64,000 bases of DNA from Acrocarpospora phusangensis. Its GTDB lineage: Bacteria > Actinomycetota > Actinomycetes > Streptosporangiales > Streptosporangiaceae. The notes beneath the pieces were generated by a model. That model was not told where the DNA came from, made no database searches, and saw nothing but the letters and a program-made list of their open reading frames with translations. Positions 28,361-36,028 of the stretch are shown here, one piece after another (within the stretch, counting starts at the first letter, position 1; every line of letters begins with the position of its first letter). Where the stretch lies: positions 62,001-126,000 of the forward strand of contig NZ_BOOA01000007.1 in the NCBI RefSeq assembly GCF_016862995.1. The letters run 5' to 3'. The position numbers and the translations under genes were made by a program.

Positions 28361-28498
28361 GTAAAAAAAGCCTTTGACGTCATTACCCATGCGCGTTCCG
28401 GGTCGCCGCGCCTTTCGTTTATCAATCACCGGCACGGGAATCCTGCTGTGGTAATCGCCCATTCCGGGCGAATCGACGGATCCGGGAGGCTGGCATGA

Positions 28499-28594
28499 AT
28501 GGACACCTACCGTATCGAGAGACCGGTCCGGCCGCGCGCGTCGGCGGCGTACGTGGCTGGATGGCCGACATTCTTCGTGGCGAGTCATAACTGA
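28499..28594 (+). CDS. Candidate 31-residue peptide gene ahead of peptidase
   Basis: ATG at 28499 with GGGAGG (28484-28489) 9 nt upstream, ending TGA at 28592. The product starts MDTYRIERPVRPRAS and ends AGWPTFFVASHN, with Pro at 9, 12 and 23. About 77% of its third codon positions are G/C, compared with about 61% for the overlapping frame at 28495. It sits between the aspS terminator and a perfect 12-bp hairpin, followed by a prolyl-oligopeptidase gene, an order seen for precursors of modified peptides. I do not recognise the sequence. Translation is not proven and chance is a real alternative. Confidence 0.4.
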   Translation: MDTYRIERPVRPRASAAYVAGWPTFFVASHN

Positions 28595-28601
28595 ATGATC
28601 C

Positions 28602-28633
28602 GGGTGCCGCGGCGCGTACCGGCCGCGGCACCC
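28602..28633 (+). terminator. Strong hairpin between peptide frame and peptidase gene
   Basis: GGGTGCCGCGGC (28602-28613) / GCCGCGGCACCC (28622-28633), a perfect 12-bp stem with an 8-nt loop, extendable by CC/GG past one bulged C. It begins 7 nt after the peptide stop and ends 38 nt before the peptidase start. No T-run follows. It could be a leaky terminator or a processing/stability element that sets peptide and enzyme at different levels. Confidence 0.6.
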
Positions 28634-28671
28634 CGGCTTCCCGCAGGCGGCACGACGTTTCGGGGGCGTTT

Positions 28672-30780
28672 ATGGCGCAATTGTTCTACCCGCCCGCCCG
28701 GCGCGGCGACATGGTGGAGAATCTATTCGGATTTCTCGTTTCCGATCCCTACCGGTGGCTGGAAGAGAGCGGCGACGCGTGCGTGCGGGCATGGGCGGAG
28801 GCCCAGGATCGTCTCTACCGCGCGCACCGCGCGGGATGGCGGGAGAGGCACGGGTGGGGGTCCCTGGTGGAGCAGGTGGCGTCCTTCGGCGTGTCGGAGC
28901 CGCCGATGGCGCGCGGTTCCGTCCTGTTCCTCGCCGAGCAGCTCCGGGGGGACGAGCAGCGGCGCCTGCTCGTCGTGGACGCCGGCGGGAACCGGCGAGT
29001 GCTGGTGGATCCGGTGGAGATCGACCCGTCCGGCCGTACCGGGCTGTACGCGTGGTGGCCGTCGCGCGAGGGCGGACGGGTGGCCGTCCAGCTGGAGGTC
29101 GCCGAGCAGCCCGGCAGCGACGTCCTGGTGCTGGACGCGCGTACCGGTGAGACGGTGGACGGGCCGTTGCCGCGGGCCCGCAACACGTCGCTGGCCTGGC
29201 TGCCCGGCGGGGACGCGTTCTACTACGTCAGCCGCGTGCCCGACGAGGAACTGGACCCCGGCGACACGCGCCTGCACCGGCGGGTGCGGCTGCACCGGGT
29301 CGGTACGCCCTGGCAGGCCGACACGGTGGTGTTCGGCGGCGACGACGCCCCGGACCACTACTACGGGCTGACGATCAGCCCCGACGGCCGCCGGCTGGCG
29401 ATCACCGCGACGGTCGGTCCCGCCTCCCACAACGACGTCCACGTGGCCGATCTCGCCGACCCGGAGACCCCGCGGTTCACGAAGATCGTGGACGGCGGCG
29501 CCCTGCGCGCCCATGTCCTCCCGCGCTTCCTCGCGGACGGCGATCTCCTGCTGGTCACCGACCACCAGGCCCCCTGCGGCCGCATCTGTACGGCCCACCC
29601 GGACGAAACCGACCCGGCCGCCTGGCGCACCCTGGTACCCGAGGACCCCCAGGCCCCCCTGGACGAGTGCGTGGTCCTGGACGACCCGGCGCTGCCGCGG
29701 CCACTCCTGCTGGTGGCACGCACCCGCCACGGCACCTCCGCCCTGACCCTGCACGACCTGGCCGGCGGCCGGCCGCTCGCCGAACTGCCCCTGCCCGGCG
29801 CGGGCGTCGTGTCCTCCCTGCGGACGAACCTCCCGTCGGGAACGCACGCCAGGTTCAGCTACTGCGACGCGACCACACCCCCCACGATCTACCGCTACGA
29901 CGCCACCAGCGGGAACACGGAACAGGAGGCCCGCGCCACCACATCCGGGCACACGCCGGAGATCCGCAGCCACAGCGTCCGCTGCCCCACCCGCGACGGA
30001 ACCGAGATCACGCTGTTCCTGTTCACCCCCGCCGACGACCGTCAAGAACCCCGCCCCACCCTCATGTACGGCTACGGCAGCTTCGGCATGCCCATGCGCC
30101 CGTGGTTCCTCCCCCTGGCGGCCGCCTGGGTCGGCGCCGGCGGCACGTACGCGCTCGCCTGCGTACGCGGCGGCGGCGAAGAGGGCCAGGACTGGCACGA
30201 CGCCGGTCGGGGACCGCACAAACACCGCGCGGTCGGCGACTTCAACGACGCCGCGGCCTGGCTCGTCGACACCGGCCGGACCACCCCCGGCCAGCTGGCG
30301 ATCTTCGGCCAGTCCGCCGGCGGGCTCCTGGTCACCGCCGCCGCCACCCAGCGACCGGACCTGTACGCGGCCGTCATCGCCGAAGGCCCGCTGTGCGACA
30401 TGGTGCGCTACGAGAAATTCGGCCTGGGATGCACATGGACGGATGAATTCGGGACCGCGTCCCATCCCGAGCAACTCCCATGGCTGCTCAAATACTCGCC
30501 ATATCACAACATCGTGCCCGGAGCCGATTATCCCGCATTCCTTCTCGCCGGCGCGGTGACCGATCTGCAGACCGGAGAGGCGCACGTGACCAAAATGTGC
30601 GCGGCCCTTCAACATGCCACCGGAAGCGACCGGCCGGTCCTCATGCGCCGGGAACCCGACAGCGCCCACGCCGCCTTTTCCGCGAGCAGAGAACACGCCC
30701 TGACGGCGGACATCCTGGCTTTCGCCGGAAAACACACCGGCCTGTCACCGGCGAAAAGAAACGGTGGTCAGGGCAGGTAG
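28672..30780 (+). CDS. Prolyl oligopeptidase family (S9A) serine peptidase
   Basis: 702 residues, ATG at 28672 with a G-rich site (CGGGGGCG) upstream. The N-terminal part is a seven-bladed beta-propeller (repeats such as LTISPDGRRLAITA). The C-terminal part is an alpha/beta hydrolase domain with FGQSAGGLL. The triad fits S548 (GQSAGG), D631 (AVTDLQ) and H666 (SAHAAF), close in spacing to porcine POP (554/641/680). The Ser motif GQSAGG differs from the usual GGSNGG. There is no signal peptide, so it should act in the cytosol on short Pro-containing peptides. Some actinomycete relatives remove leaders of class III lanthipeptides. Its last 13 nt overlap a convergent methyltransferase gene. Confidence 0.9.
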   Translation: MAQLFYPPARRGDMVENLFGFLVSDPYRWLEESGDACVRAWAEAQDRLYRAHRAGWRERHGWGSLVEQVASFGVSEPPMARGSVLFLAEQLRGDEQRRLLVVDAGGNRRVLVDPVEIDPSGRTGLYAWWPSREGGRVAVQLEVAEQPGSDVLVLDARTGETVDGPLPRARNTSLAWLPGGDAFYYVSRVPDEELDPGDTRLHRRVRLHRVGTPWQADTVVFGGDDAPDHYYGLTISPDGRRLAITATVGPASHNDVHVADLADPETPRFTKIVDGGALRAHVLPRFLADGDLLLVTDHQAPCGRICTAHPDETDPAAWRTLVPEDPQAPLDECVVLDDPALPRPLLLVARTRHGTSALTLHDLAGGRPLAELPLPGAGVVSSLRTNLPSGTHARFSYCDATTPPTIYRYDATSGNTEQEARATTSGHTPEIRSHSVRCPTRDGTEITLFLFTPADDRQEPRPTLMYGYGSFGMPMRPWFLPLAAAWVGAGGTYALACVRGGGEEGQDWHDAGRGPHKHRAVGDFNDAAAWLVDTGRTTPGQLAIFGQSAGGLLVTAAATQRPDLYAAVIAEGPLCDMVRYEKFGLGCTWTDEFGTASHPEQLPWLLKYSPYHNIVPGADYPAFLLAGAVTDLQTGEAHVTKMCAALQHATGSDRPVLMRREPDSAHAAFSASREHALTADILAFAGKHTGLSPAKRNGGQGR

Positions 30781-31577
30781 CCGACCGCGCCGAGGAATCC
30801 GGCCCTGTCCCAGTCGGGCTCGAGGTCGTACTCGGGACGCCAGGCCTCCACCGGCACCAGGCCGGGCTCCAGAAGCTCCAGGCCGTCGAAGTAGGCGCTG
30901 ATCTGGCCGGGAGTCCGGGGGGTTAAGTTGCCCGCCTTGGTGGCCTTGTAGGTGCTCGTCACCGAGATCTCGTCGGCCTTGCTGACCCGCCCGGCGTGCC
31001 CGTGCGAGATCACCAGGTAGCTGCCGGGCGCCAGTCGCTCCCGCAGCCGGGCCACGATCGAGGCGGCCTCCGCGTCGTCGGCCACGAAGTGCAGCACGGC
31101 CAGCAGGAGCAGCGCGACCGGCCGGCCGAAGTCGATCCTGGAGGCCACCTCGGGGTGGTCCAGGATGCCCTCGGGGTCGCGCAGGTCGGCCTGGACGACC
31201 GTGGTGAGCGGGTTCTCGGCGAGCAGGGCGCGGCCGTGGGCCAGCACGATCGGGTCGTTGTCCACGTAGACGACGCGGGCGTCGGGGGCGGTCTGCTGGG
31301 CGACCTGGTGCACGTTCTCCCGGGTGGGCAGCCCCGAGCCGATGTCGAGGAACTGGCGCACGCCCGCGTCGGCGATGAGCCGTACCGAGCGGGACAGGAA
31401 GGCGCGGTTGTCGCGGGTGAAGTCCCGCACGTACGGCATGACCGCCAGCACCTGCTCGGCGGCCTCACGGTCGGCCGCGAAGTTGTCCTTGCCACCCAGG
31501 TAGTAGTCGTACATGCGGGCCACGCTGGGCACGTGCGGGTTGATCACCCATGACGGGGCCTCTTCGCGATCGGTCAC
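30768..31577 (-). CDS. SAM-dependent methyltransferase, DUF574 (Methyltransf_19) family
   Basis: 269 residues, GTG at 31577. Family signatures are clear: PHVPSVARMYDYYLGGKDNFAADREAAEQ, FLDIGSGLPTRENVHQVAQ (SAM-binding loop) and RVVYVDNDPIVLAHGRALL, ending with an aromatic region EAWRPEYDLEPDWDRAG. Mycelial actinomycetes carry many copies, often near XRE/DUF397 regulators, but none is next to this one. The substrate is unknown. The gene overlaps the end of the peptidase gene tail to tail. A 13-bp inverted repeat lies 108-145 nt upstream of its start. Confidence 0.9.
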   Translation of the reverse strand: MTDREEAPSWVINPHVPSVARMYDYYLGGKDNFAADREAAEQVLAVMPYVRDFTRDNRAFLSRSVRLIADAGVRQFLDIGSGLPTRENVHQVAQQTAPDARVVYVDNDPIVLAHGRALLAENPLTTVVQADLRDPEGILDHPEVASRIDFGRPVALLLLAVLHFVADDAEAASIVARLRERLAPGSYLVISHGHAGRVSKADEISVTSTYKATKAGNLTPRTPGQISAYFDGLELLEPGLVPVEAWRPEYDLEPDWDRAGFLGAVGYLP

Positions 31578-31685
31578 GTCCTCGCCTTCCGGCGTCGCTC
31601 CGCCTCCGGCCGCGGGGGAGGCGGGGGGAAGTCCAGGGGGGCTCGTGACACGCGTGAGGGCCGCGTTTCACGACATTTCGGTGCA

Positions 31686-31722
31686 TGGTACGGCTCGCGG
31701 ATCATTGGTGCGAACCGTACCA
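31686..31722 (-). promoter_or_regulatory. 13-bp imperfect inverted repeat upstream of methyltransferase
   Basis: TGGTACGGCTCGC (31686-31698) and GCGAACCGTACCA (31710-31722) match at 12 of 13 positions with an 11-nt centre. It lies between the cyclophilin stop and the methyltransferase start, both on the minus strand. It could be an operator or promoter element for the methyltransferase or a terminator for the cyclophilin gene. Confidence 0.5.
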
Positions 31723-31762
31723 GACACCGGATGTCAGGAAAGGGCCGTAAGGACGGTCAGGG

Positions 31763-32638
31763 CTAGCGGACGACGATCGTCTTGATCTTCACCGGGATCT
31801 TCGGCGCGTTCGAGCCGCCCTCGTCGCTGGTGATGTCGATGCCGTCGGGCGCGGTGTTGACGCCGCCCGCGACGATCTTGTCGACGATGTCCATGCCCTT
31901 CACGACCACGCCGAACGGCGTGTACGCCGCGGGCAGCTGGGCGTTCTCGTTGCTGAAGGAGATCGCGAACTGGCTGCCGTTGGAGTTGGCGGCGTCGCCG
32001 CCCTGCGCCATGAAGACCACGCCGCGCACGTACTGCGGGCCGAGGTTCTCGTCGGGGAACAGGTAGCCGGGACCGCCGGTGCCGTCCGTCAGGCTCTCGC
32101 CGTCACCCTTGGCCTGCGGGTCGCCGCACTGGAGCAGGTCCACGCCGTTGGTCTCGGCCGTGACCAGCCGGTGGCAGACCGTGTTGTCGAAGTACTTCTT
32201 GCCCGCCAGGAAGGCGAAGGAGTTCACCGTGCACGGCGTGTACGGCGTCAGCTCGATCACGATGTCGCCGTGGTTGGTGCGCATCGTCATGGTCTTGGCG
32301 CGCAGGGAGGCCGCGGTGGGCTTCTTGGGCGGGAAGCCGACGAACTTGGCCGGGCTGCCGGTGTCGTCCTTGCGGTAGTCGCAGGTGACCTTCTTCGGGT
32401 CGACCGTGGGGGCGGCGCTCGGCTGGGGGATCTCGGACGGGATCGCCGACGGGACCTCTGACGGCGGCAGCGACGAGGGAGCGCCGGACTCGGCCACCGG
32501 CGGCGGCGTCTCGGCGGCGGATCCGCTGCAGGCGGTCAGGGCCGCGAGCGCGATGACCAGCCCGGCGCCGAGGATGGTGCCGCGCTTGGCCTTGCTGTGA
32601 CGCGCGGCCAGGGGCTTCTGCCGAATGGGGTCGGACAC
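31763..32638 (-). CDS. Cyclophilin-type peptidyl-prolyl isomerase lipoprotein
   Basis: 291 residues from GTG 32638, which has GGAAGG 7 nt upstream; a longer reading to 32743 lacks support. A basic start (DPIRQKPLAARHSKAKRG) precedes a lipoprotein signal LGAGLVIALAALTAC, whose LTAC is a good lipobox. A Pro/Ser linker and a cyclophilin domain follow. The catalytic Arg is in VCHRL; the substrate block reads SNGSQFAISFSNE, where FF of the usual motif is FA. It is a paralogue of the 23654-24481 protein, but lipid-anchored rather than helix-anchored. It is divergent from the tricorn gene. Confidence 0.92.
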   Translation of the reverse strand: MSDPIRQKPLAARHSKAKRGTILGAGLVIALAALTACSGSAAETPPPVAESGAPSSLPPSEVPSAIPSEIPQPSAAPTVDPKKVTCDYRKDDTGSPAKFVGFPPKKPTAASLRAKTMTMRTNHGDIVIELTPYTPCTVNSFAFLAGKKYFDNTVCHRLVTAETNGVDLLQCGDPQAKGDGESLTDGTGGPGYLFPDENLGPQYVRGVVFMAQGGDAANSNGSQFAISFSNENAQLPAAYTPFGVVVKGMDIVDKIVAGGVNTAPDGIDITSDEGGSNAPKIPVKIKTIVVR

Positions 32639-32803
32639 CGCTATACCTTCCGTTTTTCGATAAATGACCAGTTCGATGGGCAACTCTAGCCGCGATTTCG
32701 TTCGCTCCGCGTAAGCAGAAGTCCCACCGGCACCACCGGCCACAGGAGTAAGGGCGCCCCATCCGGCACGATCTATGCCATCGCCGGGGGCCCGGTTAGC
32801 ATT

Positions 32804-35800
32804 GTGTGGGTGTCGAGTGGGTCATATCTCCGCTTTCCCCACATTCACCGCGACCTTCTGGCCTTCGTCGCCGAAGACGACGTCTGGATCGCTCCGCTGG
32901 ACGGGGGACGAGCCTGGCGGCTGACCATCGACCGCGTCCGGGCCAGCCACCCGCGGATCTCGCCGGACGGCAGGCACGTGGCCTGGACGAGCTGGCGCGA
33001 CTCCGATCCCGAGGTGCACGCCGCGCCCGTCGAGGGCGGCCCGGCGTCCCGGCTCACCCACTGGGCCAACTACCGCACCCGGATGCGCGGCTGGGCCGAC
33101 GAGCGGACCGTGGTCGCCACGGCCGCGCACGACCAGCCGTTCCACTTCTGGACCATGGCGTACACGGTTCCGCTGGCGGGCGGGCCCGGGACGCGGCTGC
33201 CGTACGGGCCGGTCTCGGACCTGCACCTGGACGGGGGTCGCGCGCTGCTGCTCACCGGTTCGGCCAGCCACGATCCGGCGCACTGGAAGCGCTACCGGGG
33301 TGGCGGGACCGGGCGGCTCTGGCTGGACGGCAAGCGGGTGCCGCTGGCCGCCGAGGGGCAGCTGGCCGCGCCGATGCTGGTCGGGGACCGGCTCGTGTTC
33401 CTGTCCGACCACGACGGCACGGGCAACCTCTACTCGTGCGCGCCGGACGGCTCCGACCTGGTCAGGCACACCGAGCACGACGACTTCTACGCCCGCCAGG
33501 CCGCCACCGACGGCGAGCGCGTCGTGTACGCCAGGGCCGGCGAGCTGTGGCTGCTGCCGAGCCTGGAGGAGGCGCCCAGGCGGCTGGAGGTGACGCTGGG
33601 CGGCGCGGGGCGGGGGCGGCAGCCGTACCCGGCGCACGTGCACGTCCGGGGGCTGGCGTGCGACACGACCGGCAGGGCCAGCGCGGTCGAGGTGGCCGGC
33701 ACGGTGCACTGGCTGACCCACGAGGACGGGCCGGCCCGCGCGCTGGCGGTCCGGCCGGGCGTGCGCGCCCGCCTGCCGATCGTGCTCGGCGGCCACGAGG
33801 CCCCGGAGCCGGCGAAGAGCGAGCCCTCCCAGAACGGTCCCTCCCAGAACGGTAAAGCCGAGCCCGCCCCGGAGACCGAAGAGGACGAGGAGAGCGAGGA
33901 GAAGAAGAAGCCGGGCAAGCGGATCAACGGTCCCGCCGCCTGGGTGAGCGACGCCGGGGGAGAGGACGCCATCGAGCTGGCCGAGCCGGGCGGCACGGTC
34001 CGGACCATCGCGGGCGGCGCGATCGGCCGGGTGGTGGACATGGAGGGCTCCCCGGACGGCGCCACCATCGCGGTCGCCGACCACGAGGGCCGCCTCCTGC
34101 TGGTCCGGGTGGAGACGGGCGAGGTCACCGAGCTCACCCGCACCGCCAACGGCAGCATCAGCGGCATGGGCTTCGACCCGCGCTCGGAGTGGCTGGTCTG
34201 GTGCCACCCGGTGGACGGAGACTTCAGCGCGATCCGCATGGCCCGCCTCCCCGAGCCGGGCCAGGAGGCCGCCGAGACCGTCATCGTCGAGGTCACCGAC
34301 GGCCGCTTCACCGACACCTGGCCCGCGTTCACCGCCGACGGGCGCCACCTGGCCTTCCTGTCCCGGCGCGGCTTCGGCGCCATCTACGACGCGCACAGCT
34401 TCGACCTGGCGTTCCCGCTCGGCTCCCGCCCCTACCTGCTGCCCCTCTCGGCGGGCGCGCCGTCCCCGTTCGCCCCCTCCGTGGCCGGGCGGCCGGTGGA
34501 GAGCCCCAACGGCGACTCACCGGTCGAGGTGGACACCGACGGGCTGGCGGGCCGGATCGTCGCCCTGCCGGTGCCGGAGGCGCGCTACTACGGCCTGCGG
34601 GCGGTCAAGGGCGGCCTCGTCTGGCTGCGCTTCCAGCCGGGCGAAGGGCTCAGCCTGGAGCGTTTCGACCTGGACAAGCGCAAGTGCGAGGAGCTCTCCG
34701 ACGGCGTCGGCGGGTTCTCGGTCAGCGGCGACGGCGCGAAGATCGTGGTGGTGGACGGGCACGACGTCCGGGTCATCTCGGCCACCGGCAAGAACGGCGA
34801 CAGCGTCAGCGTGGACCTGTCCAGGATCCGGGTCGAGGTGGATCCGGTGCGGCGGTGGCGGCAGTCGTACGCGGAGGCCGGCCGGATCGTGCGCGACCAC
34901 TTCTGGGTCGAGGACATGGCCGGCGTGGACTGGCCGGGCGTGCTGGAGCGGTACCGGCCGTGGCTGGACCGGATCGCGGGCGGCGACGACTTCGCCGACC
35001 TGCTGGCCGAGGCCGTCGGTGAGCTGGGCGCCTCGCACGCGTACGTGTTCGGCCGGTCCCGGGGCTCGGGCCGCTACGTCGGCATGCTCGGCGCCGACCT
35101 GGCCCCCGACACCGACGGCCTGTGGCGGGTCCGCCGGATCTACCCGGCCGAGCTCTCCGACCCGCACGCCCGCTCACCCCTCCAGGGCACCGGTGTACGG
35201 CCCGGAGACGCCCTGCTGGCCGTCGACGGCCGCCCGGTGGACCCCCGCAAGGGCCCGGCCGAACTCCTGGTGGACACCGCGGACCGCGCCGTGGAACTGA
35301 CCGTCGAGTCCGGCGCCGAGACCAAGAGGATCGCCGTGGTCCCGGTCCTGGACGACGTCTACCTGCGCTACCACGCCTGGGTGGGCGAGCGCAGGACCCG
35401 GGTCCGCGAGCTCTCCGAGGGCCGCCTCGGCTACCTGCACGTGCCCGACATGGGCCCGTCCGGCTGGGCCCAGCTCCACCGCGACCTGTCCCGCGAGCTG
35501 ACCATGGCCGCCCTGATCGTGGACGTGCGCGGCAACCGGGGCGGCCACACCTCCCAGCTGGTCGTGGAGAAGCTGTCCCGGCGGATCGTCGGCTGGAACA
35601 TCTCCCGCCGCTACGAGCCGGAGAGCTACCCCAGGGACGCGCCGCGCGGCCCGGTGGTCGTGCTCTGCGACGAGGAGACCTGCTCCGACGGCGACGTGGT
35701 CACCGCCGCCGTGCAGTCGCTCGGCCTTGGCCCGGTGGTCGGCGCCCGCACCTGGGGCGGGGTCATCGGCATCGACCGCTGGCACGTGCTCGGCGACGGC

Positions 35801-36028
35801 ACCGCGATGACCGTGCCCGGGTACGCGTACTGGATCGAGCGCTACGGCTGGGAGCTGGAGAACCGCGGCGCCACCCCCGACGTGGAGGTCCTCATCACCC
35901 CCGGCGACTGGGCCCGCGGCTCCGACCCCCAGCTCGACACCGCGGTACGGCTGGCCCTGGAGGCCCTGGCGGCGCGCCCCGCGGGCGGACCGCCGGACCC
36001 GGCGACCCGCCCGTTCCGGGGCCGCTAG
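32804..36028 (+). CDS. Tricorn protease (S41B) homologue
   Basis: 1074 residues from GTG 32804; GTG 32810 is an equal candidate and would suit a leaderless mRNA. Order: two beta-propellers (to about 680, with an acidic/basic Glu/Lys linker near 350-375), core C1, a PDZ domain (GTGVRPGDALLAVDGRPVDP) and core C2. The catalytic set is H745 (GASHAYV), S961 (ETCSDGDVV) and E1019 (ENRGATPDVEV), nearly the same numbers as in Thermoplasma tricorn (746, 965, 1023). There is no signal peptide, so it is cytosolic. Tricorn trims peptides released by the proteasome. Its stop overlaps the convergent MMPL stop in a CTAG. Confidence 0.93.
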   Translation: MWVSSGSYLRFPHIHRDLLAFVAEDDVWIAPLDGGRAWRLTIDRVRASHPRISPDGRHVAWTSWRDSDPEVHAAPVEGGPASRLTHWANYRTRMRGWADERTVVATAAHDQPFHFWTMAYTVPLAGGPGTRLPYGPVSDLHLDGGRALLLTGSASHDPAHWKRYRGGGTGRLWLDGKRVPLAAEGQLAAPMLVGDRLVFLSDHDGTGNLYSCAPDGSDLVRHTEHDDFYARQAATDGERVVYARAGELWLLPSLEEAPRRLEVTLGGAGRGRQPYPAHVHVRGLACDTTGRASAVEVAGTVHWLTHEDGPARALAVRPGVRARLPIVLGGHEAPEPAKSEPSQNGPSQNGKAEPAPETEEDEESEEKKKPGKRINGPAAWVSDAGGEDAIELAEPGGTVRTIAGGAIGRVVDMEGSPDGATIAVADHEGRLLLVRVETGEVTELTRTANGSISGMGFDPRSEWLVWCHPVDGDFSAIRMARLPEPGQEAAETVIVEVTDGRFTDTWPAFTADGRHLAFLSRRGFGAIYDAHSFDLAFPLGSRPYLLPLSAGAPSPFAPSVAGRPVESPNGDSPVEVDTDGLAGRIVALPVPEARYYGLRAVKGGLVWLRFQPGEGLSLERFDLDKRKCEELSDGVGGFSVSGDGAKIVVVDGHDVRVISATGKNGDSVSVDLSRIRVEVDPVRRWRQSYAEAGRIVRDHFWVEDMAGVDWPGVLERYRPWLDRIAGGDDFADLLAEAVGELGASHAYVFGRSRGSGRYVGMLGADLAPDTDGLWRVRRIYPAELSDPHARSPLQGTGVRPGDALLAVDGRPVDPRKGPAELLVDTADRAVELTVESGAETKRIAVVPVLDDVYLRYHAWVGERRTRVRELSEGRLGYLHVPDMGPSGWAQLHRDLSRELTMAALIVDVRGNRGGHTSQLVVEKLSRRIVGWNISRRYEPESYPRDAPRGPVVVLCDEETCSDGDVVTAAVQSLGLGPVVGARTWGGVIGIDRWHVLGDGTAMTVPGYAYWIERYGWELENRGATPDVEVLITPGDWARGSDPQLDTAVRLALEALAARPAGGPPDPATRPFRGR

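Noticed and set aside
28495-28590. Alternative 31-codon frame starting at ATG 28495 after the same GGGAGG
   Set aside because: Spacing to the ribosome site is fine, but only about 61% of third positions are G/C, against about 77% for the 28499 frame. It cannot be fully excluded.
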